Shown: positions 24,194 through 32,642, counted from the stretch's first letter. The stretch is 64,000 bases of DNA from Thermoanaerobaculia bacterium (GCA_017883235.1 JADGNY010000002.1:101585-165584), one strand, 5' to 3'. Made by a program: numbers and translations. The notes: a model not told the origin generated them from the sequence alone.

Positions 24194-25800
24194 CTGGTCC
24201 CACGCTTGGTTCTATGCCTCGTTCCCTCGGTCTCCTGGCGATCGCGCTCTCTTCCGCATTGCTCCTCCTGGCGCAGGCCCCGACCCCGGCCGCCCCTCCG
24301 CCGAACCCGGCCAATCAGGCCATTCTGCGCGCCGCGAACGGCGACCACGTCATCACCGTCGCGCACCAGAATGGCCAGACCTACTTTGCCGCCGACGAGG
24401 CGATGGCCGCCCTCGGCGGATCGGTTACGCGCGACGGCAACGGATTCAAAGCCACGCTCAGCAACACCGTGGCCGCCTTCGGGACCGACAGCCGGTTCGG
24501 GGTGGTCAAAGACGAGCTGATCGAAATGCCGGTGGCACCGGTCACGATCGACAACCGCCCGTTCGTGCCGTGGCAGTTTTTCCAGGGATTCCTGGTCCGG
24601 GCCTCGGCGCTCGACGTGACGTGGGATCCGGCCGGGCGCGTTCTTCAAGTGCATCCGGCGCAGACGACCGCGGTCACCGTGCAGGTCTCCGTCGCCAACG
24701 TTCAGGGGATTTCGAAAGTCGTCCTGACGCTCACCGCGCCTGCCGACTACACCATTGTCAAGGAGACGGGCGCGTACACGATCCGGTTCCGGAGTGCCAT
24801 TCGCGCACCCTATGTCGAGCAGGCTTACGACGATCCGTACGTTGCCAAGACCTCATTCATTGGCAACGACCTGCGCATCCAGCTCACCGCGCCGGACGTC
24901 GTCGGCGATGCCTATCGGCTCGAGAACCCGTTCCGGATCGTTCTCGATCTTCGCAAAGGCGCGGCATCGGGGCCCGGGACGCCGCAACCGCTCAACTCGT
25001 CGAAGCCGTTCGAATCACCCGGCATCCACACCATCGTCATCGACCCCGGCCACGGCGGCAAGGAGGTCGGCGCGATCGGTCCGGCCGGGCTGATGGAAAA
25101 GGACGCGACGCTGATGCTCTGCCGCCGGCTCGCCGCCGCGCTCGAGGCGAAGCTGAAGACGCGAGTGATCCTGACCCGGAACGACGACACCGTCGTCCCG
25201 CTGGATCAGCGAACGGCGATCGCCAATCAGTACCACGCCGATCTTTTTCTTTCCGTGCACATGAACGCTGCCATCGTCAAAGGGGCGCACGGTGCGGAGA
25301 CGTATTTCCTATCCCTGGATGCCTCGGACAAACTGGCCGAGAAGGCAGCCGAAGTTGAGAACGCGGCGAAGAACAGCGCCGCACCGGCCGCGTCGAGCGA
25401 TCTGAAGCTGATGCTCTGGGATCTGGCGCAGCAGGAGTACCTCAACGAGTCGAACCGCCTGGCCCAGGCCGTTCAGGAGGAGATGAACCGCATCACCGGC
25501 GTTCAGAGCCGAGGGGTGAAGCAGGCACCGTTCAAGGTACTGGTCGGCGCCACCATGCCGGCCGCGCTGGTTGAAGTCGCGTTCATCACCAACCCTGACG
25601 AAGAGTTGAAGATCAAGTCCGACACGTTCCAGGCCACGGTCGTCGATGCCCTGACGAAAGCGGTGGAGCGCTACAAGATCGACTACGAGACACGCATCGG
25701 CATCGCCCAGCCGCCGCCACCCCCCACCGCGCCGACCACGACCGCACCGGCGGCTCCGACCACCACCACGAAAGCGGCCACGACGAGGACGGGGACGTAG
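24190..25800 (+). CDS. N-acetylmuramoyl-L-alanine amidase (Amidase_3)
   Basis: The 536-residue product has an N-terminal hydrophobic signal region, an AMIN-like beta domain (about residues 155-250), and a C-terminal Amidase_3 zinc domain. This begins IHTIVIDPGHGGKEVGAIG with the first zinc His, continues with the catalytic Glu in MEKDATL, has the second zinc His in LFLSVHMNAA, and ends with the VEVAFITNPDE motif with the last Glu. A Pro/Thr-rich tail of about 30 residues follows. It acts in the periplasm, cutting the bond between MurNAc and L-Ala, probably in cell separation. It overlaps its neighbours at both ends (ATGA upstream, TAGTG downstream), so it is the middle gene of a three-gene operon. 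Confidence 0.9.
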   Translation: MTGPTLGSMPRSLGLLAIALSSALLLLAQAPTPAAPPPNPANQAILRAANGDHVITVAHQNGQTYFAADEAMAALGGSVTRDGNGFKATLSNTVAAFGTDSRFGVVKDELIEMPVAPVTIDNRPFVPWQFFQGFLVRASALDVTWDPAGRVLQVHPAQTTAVTVQVSVANVQGISKVVLTLTAPADYTIVKETGAYTIRFRSAIRAPYVEQAYDDPYVAKTSFIGNDLRIQLTAPDVVGDAYRLENPFRIVLDLRKGAASGPGTPQPLNSSKPFESPGIHTIVIDPGHGGKEVGAIGPAGLMEKDATLMLCRRLAAALEAKLKTRVILTRNDDTVVPLDQRTAIANQYHADLFLSVHMNAAIVKGAHGAETYFLSLDASDKLAEKAAEVENAAKNSAAPAASSDLKLMLWDLAQQEYLNESNRLAQAVQEEMNRITGVQSRGVKQAPFKVLVGATMPAALVEVAFITNPDEELKIKSDTFQATVVDALTKAVERYKIDYETRIGIAQPPPPPTAPTTTAPAAPTTTTKAATTRTGT

Positions 25801-26327
25801 TGCGCCGGGCGGTGGTGCTGTCGCTGGCGATTCTGGCGATCGCGGGCGGATGTCAGAAGAGGGCGCTCACGCAGAACCTGAACGTCGAGAACAAGGTCGC
25901 GGTCCGTCCCGTGACGCTTTTCTTCGAAGGGCCGGAGATGCTCCTCGTGCGCGAGACGCGCAACGTGGCGCTGCCGGAGAACCCCGCCGGCGCGTTGTCG
26001 GTCGTCGCGCGCGAGTTGATCAAAGGATCGGCCAACGCCGGGGTTCCGCCGATTTTTCCACGTGACACCGTCGTCCGCGGTGCGTTTCTCCTCCCCGACG
26101 GCACTGCCTTCGTCGACCTCGGCGGCAACACCTTGTCGCAGGGATGGGGCACGGGTAGTCACGAGGAGCTGATGGCCGTCTATTCGGTCGTGCAGACGGT
26201 AACCACGAATTTTCCCGAAGCGAAGCGCGTCCGTATTCTGGTGAATGACGAGCCGGCCGAGACGCTCGCCGGGCACGTGAACCTCTCGCGAGCGCTGGGC
26301 CCGATGCCTGCGTTCGTCGCGCGGTAG
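25800..26327 (+). CDS. GerMN-domain lipoprotein
   Basis: The 175-residue product starts at a GTG that shares its first base with the upstream TAG stop. It has a lipobox (LAIAGGC, Cys near residue 18) and a GerMN (sporulation/spore germination-like) fold: VTLFFEGPEMLLVRETRNV, the ARELIKGSANAGVPPIFP segment, GTAFVDLGG and the ELMAVYSVVQTVTTNFPEA helix. GerMN lipoproteins are often paired with amidases in non-sporulating bacteria and are thought to take part in peptidoglycan remodelling. The coupling to the amidase supports this. It is the last gene of the patatin-amidase-GerMN operon. Confidence 0.85.
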   Translation: MRRAVVLSLAILAIAGGCQKRALTQNLNVENKVAVRPVTLFFEGPEMLLVRETRNVALPENPAGALSVVARELIKGSANAGVPPIFPRDTVVRGAFLLPDGTAFVDLGGNTLSQGWGTGSHEELMAVYSVVQTVTTNFPEAKRVRILVNDEPAETLAGHVNLSRALGPMPAFVAR

Positions 26328-26417
26328 GCCGGCACGGCCGGCAGCGTTGGTTGCCCAAGGCTCCGCCAGCAGTAGCGCAAGAACGTTTCTACCGCGCAGT
26401 CTCCTAGCCCCTGGGAG

Positions 26418-27251
26418 CTACACCCTCTCCGGATAAACCTCCCTCAACTGCGGAGGCATCTTCGCCTCCATCCCCACCGACGCCTCCAACTCCACGGCGT
26501 TGACGATGGCCTGGCCGCGGAAGTGGTTGTTCGTCACGACGTATGTCTCCTTCGACTGCGCCATCGTTTGAATGCGATCGACCCATGGCGCGAGCTCTTC
26601 CTTCGAATAGAGATAGTTGTAGCGCTCCCAGCTCTCGCCGTGCGCGAACCACTTCTCGTAGTTGCGTCCGTGCAGGCGGGCGTAGGCAATCGGTCCGGTG
26701 GTGACGTCGGCCGGCTTTACCGAATCGTGAAAGAGCGGCTGGTCGACGTTTACCCAGGCCACGTCGTGCTCGTTCAGGAACTGAAAGAACTCGTCGTTTT
26801 GAAATGTGGAGTGCCGCACTTCCAGAGCAAGCGGATAGCCATCGAGATCGGCGAAGAGCTTCGTCAGCTTGCCGCGCGATTCTTCGCTGTTTCGGAAACT
26901 CCAGGGGTACTGCAGCAGAACGGCACCCAGGCGGCTCGCATCGGCTAAGGGATCGAGATAATCGCGGAACGCCTTCACGTCTCCTGGCGCGAGCTCCGAG
27001 GAGTCGTGGGTGAAGCCGCGAAAGACCTTCGTCGTGAACTTGAAATCGGGATTGGCGGCCACGCGGCGGACCCACGACTTCGCATGGGTTGGCGGCGGGA
27101 TTCGATAGAACGGCGAGTTGATCTCGATCGTGTTGAAGAACGACGCCAGATAGGCGAGTTGATCGAACTTCGAGCGATGAGGCGGATAGACGACGCCCTC
27201 CCAATCCTTGTAGCTCCATCCGGCCGGTCCGATGCGAATCTGATGTTCCAT
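26418..27251 (-). CDS. DUF72 domain-containing protein
   Basis: The 277-residue TIM-barrel protein has the DUF72 (YecE-like) signature: IRIGPAGWSYKDWEGVVYP at the N-terminus, the FNTIEINSPFYRIP motif, FKFTTKVFRGFTH, the LLQYPWSF segment, and ALEVRHSTFQ with conserved Glu and Arg. The WVNVDQPLFHD and YARLHGRNYEKW blocks follow. The biochemical role of the family is not established; some members are thought to be nuclease-like or to act with Fe-S proteins. The ATG at 27251 is used; a GTG 6 bp earlier is possible. It is divergent from the zinc-ribbon gene and single. Confidence 0.88.
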   Translation of the reverse strand: MEHQIRIGPAGWSYKDWEGVVYPPHRSKFDQLAYLASFFNTIEINSPFYRIPPPTHAKSWVRRVAANPDFKFTTKVFRGFTHDSSELAPGDVKAFRDYLDPLADASRLGAVLLQYPWSFRNSEESRGKLTKLFADLDGYPLALEVRHSTFQNDEFFQFLNEHDVAWVNVDQPLFHDSVKPADVTTGPIAYARLHGRNYEKWFAHGESWERYNYLYSKEELAPWVDRIQTMAQSKETYVVTNNHFRGQAIVNAVELEASVGMEAKMPPQLREVYPERV

Positions 27252-27549
27252 GATCACTGGTCAATACCTTGATCAACTTATTTGGAGCAAGGCCTAATTC
27301 GTTGCCTGGACTGGACATCTATGCTAAAAGGCAGACCAACGAATCCAGGGCTAAAACACTTCCATGAACCGCGACAGAGCGTTCGGGGGGCGTGCTGTGT
27401 TCGTTACCGAAGGGAGGCTGGTCGACCTATCCGATTTCGCTTATGAAGCACCAAAGCGGGGGCGAGGTCGCGGCACCCCGCGCACACTCTGAGCTGCGGC
27501 ATCATCATCTGATTGTACGAACAAGGAACAACTTAGGAGATCAAGGTTC
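27252..27549. other. Divergent intergenic region, about 300 bp
   Basis: The region between the DUF72 and zinc-ribbon genes contains no open frame I would support. An AGGAG-type RBS (TTAGGAGATCAAGG) lies just before the ATG at 27550. No convincing -35/-10 pair or repeat was found. Confidence 0.6.
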
Positions 27550-27870
27550 ATGGACACTTTCAACGACAAGTCTCTCAACTGCGCCGATTGCGGACAGGAA
27601 TTCGTGTTCAGCAAGAACGAGCAGGCCTTCTACTCAGAGCGTGGTTTCACGAACGAGCCGAAGCGCTGCAAGAACTGCCGCGACAAGCGGAAGGTCGCGC
27701 GCGACGGAAACGGCGGCGGTGGCCGTGAGCGTTCGATGGTGAGTGTGACGTGCGATAGCTGCGGAGTCGCGACCGAAGTGCCGTTCACCCCCGTCAGCGG
27801 TAAGCCTGTCTATTGCCGCGATTGCTACAACCAGCGCCGGTCGACCACCCGGTCTTCAAGCTGGGCGTAG
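27550..27870 (+). CDS. Zinc-ribbon domain protein
   Basis: This 106-residue protein has two cysteine-pair ribbons. The first has LNCADCGQEFVF and later RCKNCRDKRK (residues 11-48); the second has VTCDSCGVATEVPF and VYCRDCYNQR (residues 68-97). This is the layout of the widespread small zinc-ribbon proteins often annotated zf-CXXC / probable zinc-binding. Between them is a Gly/Arg-rich linker. The abundance of basic residues suggests nucleic-acid binding, but no function is known. It is a single gene with an RBS and a strong intrinsic terminator 24 bp after its stop. Confidence 0.88.
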   Translation: MDTFNDKSLNCADCGQEFVFSKNEQAFYSERGFTNEPKRCKNCRDKRKVARDGNGGGGRERSMVSVTCDSCGVATEVPFTPVSGKPVYCRDCYNQRRSTTRSSSWA

Positions 27871-27893
27871 ACATTCATTCGATCACTTCAACC

Positions 27894-27924
27894 ACGGCGG
27901 GCTCTCGGGCCCGCCGTTTTTTTT
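27894..27924 (+). terminator. Rho-independent terminator of the zinc-ribbon gene
   Basis: ACGGCGGGC (27894-27902) pairs with GCCCGCCGT (27909-27917) around a TCTCGG loop, followed by eight Ts. It is the clearest intrinsic terminator in the window. Confidence 0.92.
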
Positions 27925-27928
27925 GCGG

Positions 27929-27936
27929 TATACAAT
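27929..27936 (+). promoter_or_regulatory. -10 box of the cysteine synthase gene, just after a terminator
   Basis: TATACAAT starts 5 bp after the T run and ends 10 nt before the TTG at 27947. The corresponding -35 region would lie inside the terminator hairpin. Confidence 0.55.
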
Positions 27937-27946
27937 CCCGCCCCGC

Positions 27947-28900
27947 TTGAGCCGCCCACTTCCCAAACCGGTCCGCAGCATCCTCGATCTTGTCGGCAAC
28001 ACGCCGATGCTCCAGCTCGTGAACATCCCCGGTCCGGAGATGGCCGACCTCTTCGTGAAGCTGGAGTTTCTCAATCCCGCGTTCTCCGTCAAAGACCGTA
28101 TCGGCGTCGGAATGATCGAGCGCGCCGAGCGCGATGGGAAGCTCGTCAAAGGCGGCACGATCATCGAGCCGACCGCCGGCAACACCGGAATCGCCCTCGC
28201 GCTGGTGGGCACGCGCAGGGGGTATCACGTCATCCTCTGCGTCCCGGAGAATTTCTCCATCGAGAAGCGCGAGGTGATGAAGGCCCTCGGCGGCCAGGTC
28301 GTTTTGACCCCGAAGGACGATGGGATGAAGGGCGCGATCGCCAGGGCCGAGGAGTTGTCGCGCACGATTCCCAACTCCTACGTGCCGCAACAGTTCGCCA
28401 ATCCCTACAACACCGAATCGCACTACGCCACGACCGGCCCCGAGATCTGGGAGCAGATGGAAGGGCGTGTCGATGCCTGGCTGGCTGGTGCCGGGACCGG
28501 CGGGACGTTCAGCGGCGTGGCCAGGTATCTGAAGGAGCGCAATCCTGCCTGCTGGTGCGTCGTCGTCGAGCCGCAGGGCTCGATCCTGAAGGGTGGAGAG
28601 GCCGGTCCGCATGAGGTCGAAGGGATCGGCGCGTCGTCCTTCATCCCGCCCGTGCTGGACATGTCGCTGGCGGACGAAGTGATCCAGATTTACGACGATC
28701 CCGCCTTCGTCATGGTGCGCAGGCTTGCGGCCGAGGAGGGAGTGCTGGGAGCGTCGTCCGCGGGCGCAAATGTCGCAGCGGCGGTGCAGGTGGCCGCAAA
28801 GCTCGGTCCCGGCAAACGCGTCGTTACACTCATCCCCGATGCCGCCGAACGCTATATGTCGAAAGGCATCTATACGAAGTGGGCGAAGGGGCCGGAGTAG
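27947..28900 (+). CDS. Cysteine synthase / cystathionine beta-synthase family
   Basis: The 317-residue fold-type II PLP enzyme has LVGNTPMLQL at the N-terminus, the Schiff-base Lys in NPAFSVKDRIG (about residue 43), PTAGNTGIALA as the substrate loop, and AGTGGTFSGVAR as the phosphate-binding loop. It corresponds to CysK/CysM or the catalytic core of cystathionine beta-synthase without CBS regulatory domains. The next gene is a cystathionine gamma enzyme, so a role as cystathionine beta-synthase in reverse transsulfuration is likely, though direct sulfide assimilation is equally compatible with sequence. The TTG at 27947 lies 10 nt after TATACAAT; the upstream TTG at 27923 is inside the terminator. 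Confidence 0.85.
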   Translation: MSRPLPKPVRSILDLVGNTPMLQLVNIPGPEMADLFVKLEFLNPAFSVKDRIGVGMIERAERDGKLVKGGTIIEPTAGNTGIALALVGTRRGYHVILCVPENFSIEKREVMKALGGQVVLTPKDDGMKGAIARAEELSRTIPNSYVPQQFANPYNTESHYATTGPEIWEQMEGRVDAWLAGAGTGGTFSGVARYLKERNPACWCVVVEPQGSILKGGEAGPHEVEGIGASSFIPPVLDMSLADEVIQIYDDPAFVMVRRLAAEEGVLGASSAGANVAAAVQVAAKLGPGKRVVTLIPDAAERYMSKGIYTKWAKGPE

Positions 28901-28994
28901 GGGGTCGGGAGTCGGGTGTCGGGTGTCGGAGCAACAAGACCAGGCCTCAGACCCGCTCCGACCCCCGACCCCCGATCCCCGACTCCCCGACCCC
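28900..28994. repeat. Dispersed inverted repeat, GGGTCGGGAGTCGGG family (copy 2)
   Basis: Left arm GGGGGTCGGGAGTCGGGTGT and right arm CCGACCCCCGACCCCCGATC are near-inverse. It separates the two transsulfuration genes; the RBS of the second gene (GAAAGGAA) comes directly after it. Confidence 0.8.
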
Positions 28995-29007
28995 AGAAAG
29001 GAACCCC

Positions 29008-30147
29008 ATGGCTTTCTCCACTGATTGCATCCATGCCGGGCAGGAACCGGAGCCGGTCACCGGCTCGGTGACCTATCCGATCTTCCAGACTTCGACCTAC
29101 GTGCAGCCGGAGCTCGGCAAACACAAAGGTTATGAATACGCGCGCACGCAAAACCCAACGCGATCGGTGCTCGAGGCGAACCTCGCCGCGCTCGAAGGTG
29201 GAAAGCATGCGCACTGTTTCGCCTCCGGGATGTCGGCCACCGACACGGTCTTCCGTCTGTTGCAATCAGGCGATCACGTGGTCGCTGCCGAGAACATGTA
29301 TGGCGGCTCCTATCGTCTCTTCAGCAAGGTCTGCGAGAAGTTCGGTCTCGAGTTCACGTACGTCGACACGTCGCACGTGGCCAACGTACGCGCCGCCCTG
29401 CGGCCGAATACGAAGATCGTTTTTCTGGAAACGCCGACGAATCCGATGATGACGGTGACCGACATCGCCGCCTGCGCGGAGGTGGCACACTCCGGAGGGG
29501 CGCTGGTGGTCGTCGACAACACCTTCTGCTCACCCTATCTGCAGCGGCCGATCGAGCTCGGTGCGGATCTCGTCGTCCACTCGACGACGAAGTTCATCAA
29601 CGGCCATTCCGATTCGGTCGGCGGGGTGGTGGTTTCGAACGACGACGCCATCGCCGAACAGATCGGTTTCCTTCAGAACGCCGTCGGCGCGATCCTCTCG
29701 CCGTTCGATTCGTGGCTCGTCCTGCGCGGCGTGAAGACGCTTGCAGTCCGGATGAAGCAGCACGAGGAGAACGGCCGGACCATGGCCAAGTACATCTCCG
29801 GTCATTCGAAGGTGGTGAAGACGTACTACCCCGGTCTGCCCGATCATCCGCAGCACGAGTTGGCGAAGCGGCAGATGCGCGGCTTCGGCTCCATGATTTC
29901 GTTCGAGCTGGGCTCGAAGGAGAACGCCAAGAAGTTTCTCGACCGCGTCCGTCTCTGCTCCCTCGCCGAATCGCTCGGCGGCGTGGAGACGCTGATCTCT
30001 CACCCGGAGACGATGACGCACGCTTCCGTTCCTCTGGAAACACGAACCCGCCTCGGCATCACCCCCGGCCTGGTCCGCATTTCCGTCGGCATCGAGGATG
30101 TTGATGACCTCATCGCCGACGTGGAGAACGCGTTCGCGGGGATCTAA
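29008..30147 (+). CDS. Cystathionine gamma-synthase/lyase family PLP enzyme
   Basis: The 379-residue product is a Cys/Met metabolism PLP enzyme. It shows STYVQPELGKHKGYEYARTQ with the conserved YxYxRxxNPT motif, FASGMSAT, VFLETPTNP, VVDNTFCSPYLQRP with the PLP-binding Asp, and the Schiff-base Lys in HSTTKFINGHSD. The C-terminal ESLGGVETLISHPETMTHAS is typical. Members act as cystathionine gamma-synthase, gamma-lyase or O-acylhomoserine sulfhydrylase; the pairing with the beta-synthase-like gene makes gamma-lyase (cystathionine to cysteine) or gamma-synthase most plausible. The ATG at 29008 has the RBS GAAAGGAA. Confidence 0.88.
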   Translation: MAFSTDCIHAGQEPEPVTGSVTYPIFQTSTYVQPELGKHKGYEYARTQNPTRSVLEANLAALEGGKHAHCFASGMSATDTVFRLLQSGDHVVAAENMYGGSYRLFSKVCEKFGLEFTYVDTSHVANVRAALRPNTKIVFLETPTNPMMTVTDIAACAEVAHSGGALVVVDNTFCSPYLQRPIELGADLVVHSTTKFINGHSDSVGGVVVSNDDAIAEQIGFLQNAVGAILSPFDSWLVLRGVKTLAVRMKQHEENGRTMAKYISGHSKVVKTYYPGLPDHPQHELAKRQMRGFGSMISFELGSKENAKKFLDRVRLCSLAESLGGVETLISHPETMTHASVPLETRTRLGITPGLVRISVGIEDVDDLIADVENAFAGI

Positions 30148-30150
30148 ACT
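30145..30150 (+). promoter_or_regulatory. -10-like box overlapping the upstream stop codon
   Basis: TAAACT starts with the TAA of the preceding gene and lies 7 nt before the GTG at 30158. Confidence 0.4.
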
Positions 30151-30157
30151 GCTACCC

Positions 30158-30439
30158 GTGGAAGTCTCCGACGCTCTCCCGGGTGCTGATCTGATTCGCG
30201 AAGGTTTGCGCGATCTTGCGTCGGGTGTGGAGTCGATCCCCTCGTTGCTCGTCCTGATTGGCGCGCCTCGCCTGCGCCGGATTGGATTCGATGTTCCGGA
30301 CGACACGCCGTATTTTCCCGAGGACCGGCTCTACGCGAAGCTGGCCGAAGAGGATTCTGATTCCGCCCATTCGCGCTACAACGCACTGATCCGGAAACTG
30401 GTGAGCTTCGAGCGGGCAGCGGAATGCGTGAAGCCGTAA
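30158..30439 (+). CDS. Small protein paired with a nucleotidyltransferase, 93 aa
   Basis: I do not recognise the family. The GTG at 30158 lies 7 nt after a -10-like TAAACT, giving a 93-residue, mostly helical, acidic protein with a LIREGLRDLASG helix, SLLVLIGAPRLRRIGFDVP, and a C-terminal NALIRKLVSFERAAECV helix. It overlaps the following nucleotidyltransferase gene by 16 nt, so the two are translationally linked. Size and pairing resemble toxin-antitoxin modules of the MNT type, but the usual HEPN RxxxxH motif is not visible here. Function is inferred from context only. Confidence 0.6.
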   Translation: MEVSDALPGADLIREGLRDLASGVESIPSLLVLIGAPRLRRIGFDVPDDTPYFPEDRLYAKLAEEDSDSAHSRYNALIRKLVSFERAAECVKP

Positions 30440-30945
30440 CCGAACCGCGGCTTCGCGCCTTTATGCGTGCCATCGCCGCCGAGACGCGTGAGCCGGGCCG
30501 CGTCTACATCGCCGGAGGTGCGAGCGCGGTGCTTCGTGGATGGCGAGCCAGTACGATCGACGTCGACATCACCATCGTGCCGGAGAACGATCGCATCCTT
30601 CGCGCGATCCCGGAGGTGAAAGAACGTCTGCAAGTCAACGTGGAGCTGGCCTCACCCGCGGACTTCGTCCCGCCGCTGCCCGGATGGGAAGAGCGGAGCG
30701 CGTTCATTTCTCGCGAGGGCTCGATTTCTTTTCATCACTTCGATTTCTACACGCAAGCGTTATCGAAGCTCGAGCGCGCTCATCACAAAGATCTTCTTGA
30801 TGTCGATTCGATGGTGCGCGACGGTTTGGTCGATCCGAATCGGCTGCGCGCGCTCTTCGAAGAGGTAGTGCCTTCGCTGTACAGATATCCAGCCATCGAT
30901 CCGCCCACGTTGCGGGCCGCCGTCGAGCGGCTGGCCTTGCGCTGA
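30424..30945 (+). CDS. DUF6036-like nucleotidyltransferase
   Basis: The 173-residue protein has a nucleotidyltransferase core. VYIAGGASAVLRGWRASTIDVDITI (residues 20-44) contains the GG(A)S-type motif and a D-x-D pair, which would bind metal and nucleotide. The rest has LSKLERAHHKDLLDVDSMV, a helix typical of DUF6036 and other minimal nucleotidyltransferases used in toxin-antitoxin and abortive-infection modules. It overlaps the 93-residue upstream gene. It could modify tRNA or a partner protein, as MNT-type enzymes do, but no target can be seen from sequence. It is followed by plsY after 21 bp. Confidence 0.7.
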   Translation: MREAVTEPRLRAFMRAIAAETREPGRVYIAGGASAVLRGWRASTIDVDITIVPENDRILRAIPEVKERLQVNVELASPADFVPPLPGWEERSAFISREGSISFHHFDFYTQALSKLERAHHKDLLDVDSMVRDGLVDPNRLRALFEEVVPSLYRYPAIDPPTLRAAVERLALR

Positions 30946-30951
30946 GCGCTC

Positions 30952-30957
30952 TACAAT
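30952..30957 (+). promoter_or_regulatory. -10 box of plsY
   Basis: TACAAT lies 9 nt before the plsY ATG; no RBS is visible. Confidence 0.5.
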
Positions 30958-30966
30958 ACCCGCCGC

Positions 30967-31644
30967 ATGGGGCCTGCCCTTCCATTCATCCTCATCATCG
31001 CGGCGTACCTGATCGGATCGATTCCGTTCAGTTATCTTGTGGTTAAGATCGCGGCAGGGGCCGACATTCGCTATCACGGCAGCCGGAATGTCGGGGCGAC
31101 GAACGTCGCCCGGAACTTTGGGAAGGTGCCGGGGACCATCGCTCTCGTTCTCGATATCGCCAAGGGCTATGCCGCCGTCGCCCTCGGGCGATGGATCGTG
31201 GGACGGCAGGACTGGCCGTTCGTTGCGGACGCGGCGCATACGTCGCCGCTTTACTCCATGTCGCTGTGGATCGCGCTGGCGGGACTCATCGCCGTGCTGG
31301 CGCATATGTACCCCGCCTGGCTGCGGTTCCACGGCGGGAAAGGGGTGGCCACGGGCACCGGTGCATTCCTGGCGCTCGATCCGATCGCCGTCGCGGCGGG
31401 TGTGCTCGTCTTTCTCATCGTCATTCTTGCTACACGCTTCGTCTCGCTGGCCTCGATTCTCAGCGCGGCGTCGATCCCGCTGTTTCTCCGCTTTCTGGTC
31501 CATGCGCCGTTCTGGACGATCATCATCAGCACCATGATCGCGCTGGCCATCATCCTCAAACATCACTCCAACATTTCCCTGCTGGCGCAGGGGACGGAAC
31601 GCAGGATGGGCAGCGGCAGCACGGATGGGCGGAAAGAGTCATGA
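30967..31644 (+). CDS. plsY: Glycerol-3-phosphate acyltransferase PlsY
   Basis: The 225-residue integral membrane protein matches PlsY, which transfers an acyl group from acyl-phosphate to glycerol-3-phosphate to make lysophosphatidic acid. Visible marks are LIGSIPFSYLVVK in the first helix, the conserved SRNVGATNVARNFGK loop, the DIAKGYAAV segment, and the FHGGKGVATGTGAFL loop. Five or so hydrophobic helices follow the usual pattern. The tail beyond residue 205 (GSGSTDGRKES) is polar. The stop overlaps the gpsA start as ATGA, pairing the acyltransferase with the enzyme that supplies its substrate. Confidence 0.93.
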   Translation: MGPALPFILIIAAYLIGSIPFSYLVVKIAAGADIRYHGSRNVGATNVARNFGKVPGTIALVLDIAKGYAAVALGRWIVGRQDWPFVADAAHTSPLYSMSLWIALAGLIAVLAHMYPAWLRFHGGKGVATGTGAFLALDPIAVAAGVLVFLIVILATRFVSLASILSAASIPLFLRFLVHAPFWTIIISTMIALAIILKHHSNISLLAQGTERRMGSGSTDGRKES

Positions 31645-32642
31645 GGATCTCGATCATCGGCGCTGGATCGTTCGGAACGGCCGTGGCCGCTGTCGCGGCG
31701 CGCTGCGGCAACGAGATCGTCCTGTGGGCGCACGACCCGAGCGTTGCCGCGGAGATCGGCGATACGCGCCACAACCCGATCTATCTGCCGAGCATCGAGC
31801 TCGATGAAAGAGTCCGTGCTACGAGCTCGCTCGCCGAGGCCGTTGCCTTCAGCGATGTGCTGTTCATGATCGTGCCGAGCCATCACTACCGCGGCGTACT
31901 GGCTCAGATGCGGCCGTATCTTCGGCGTGAGGTAGCCATCGTCAGCGCGACGAAAGGGATCGAGAACGACACCTTGCAAAGGATGTCGGAGGTGACGGCG
32001 CTCGAATTGGGCGGCTCGCTTCGCTCGTTCGCGGTGCTGTCAGGACCGACGTTCGCGCTGGAAATGGCGCGCGGCGATCCGACGGCCGCGGTCATCGCGT
32101 CGCTCGATCTGGAGCTCGCGGAAGAGGTGCAGCATGCCTTGTCCTCACCGACGTTTCGCATTTACAACTCGAGCGACGTCACCGGCGTCGAGCTGGCCGG
32201 TTCGCTGAAGAATGTCATCGCCGTCGCCGCCGGTGTGATCGAAGGCCTCGGACTGGGGTCGAACACAACCGCCGCGCTGATCACCCGCGGTCTTCACGAG
32301 GTGACGAAGCTTTCCGTCGCCCTTGGCGGGCGCGTCGAGACGCTGGCCGGTCTTGCCGGAATGGGCGATCTCGTCCTGACCTGCACCGGCTCCCTGTCAC
32401 GCAACCGAAGCGTGGGCGTGGCCCTCGGCAAAGGGAAACCGCTCGCCGAGATCCTGTCTGAATCGCGCACCGTCGCCGAGGGAGTGAGGACATCGAAAGC
32501 AGCCAAGGAGCTGGCGGACCGGCATGGCATCGAGATGCCCATCACCTCTGAGATGTATGGCGTGCTGCACCAGGGCCAGTCGCCGCGAACGGCGCTGCAG
32601 CGGCTGATGACGAGGTCGTTGAAAGCGGAGGCGGCGCCGTGA
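31641..32642 (+). CDS. gpsA: Glycerol-3-phosphate dehydrogenase [NAD(P)+]
   Basis: The 333-residue protein has the full GpsA pattern: the Rossmann loop IIGAGSFGTAVA at residues 4-15, the VSATKGIE segment, AVLSGPTFALEMA, the catalytic Lys in GSLKNVIAVAAGV, and GLAGMGDLVLTCTGSLSRNR. It reduces dihydroxyacetone phosphate to glycerol-3-phosphate in the cytoplasm for phospholipid synthesis. ATGA overlap with plsY indicates translational coupling. It ends 59 bp before a convergent gene, with a dispersed inverted repeat in the gap. Confidence 0.96.
   Translation: MRISIIGAGSFGTAVAAVAARCGNEIVLWAHDPSVAAEIGDTRHNPIYLPSIELDERVRATSSLAEAVAFSDVLFMIVPSHHYRGVLAQMRPYLRREVAIVSATKGIENDTLQRMSEVTALELGGSLRSFAVLSGPTFALEMARGDPTAAVIASLDLELAEEVQHALSSPTFRIYNSSDVTGVELAGSLKNVIAVAAGVIEGLGLGSNTTAALITRGLHEVTKLSVALGGRVETLAGLAGMGDLVLTCTGSLSRNRSVGVALGKGKPLAEILSESRTVAEGVRTSKAAKELADRHGIEMPITSEMYGVLHQGQSPRTALQRLMTRSLKAEAAP

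Noticed and set aside
26328..26417. Convergent gap between the GerMN and DUF72 genes as a repeat site
   Set aside because: Only a short imperfect GCCGGC pair is visible; no family seen elsewhere in the window and no clear terminator.
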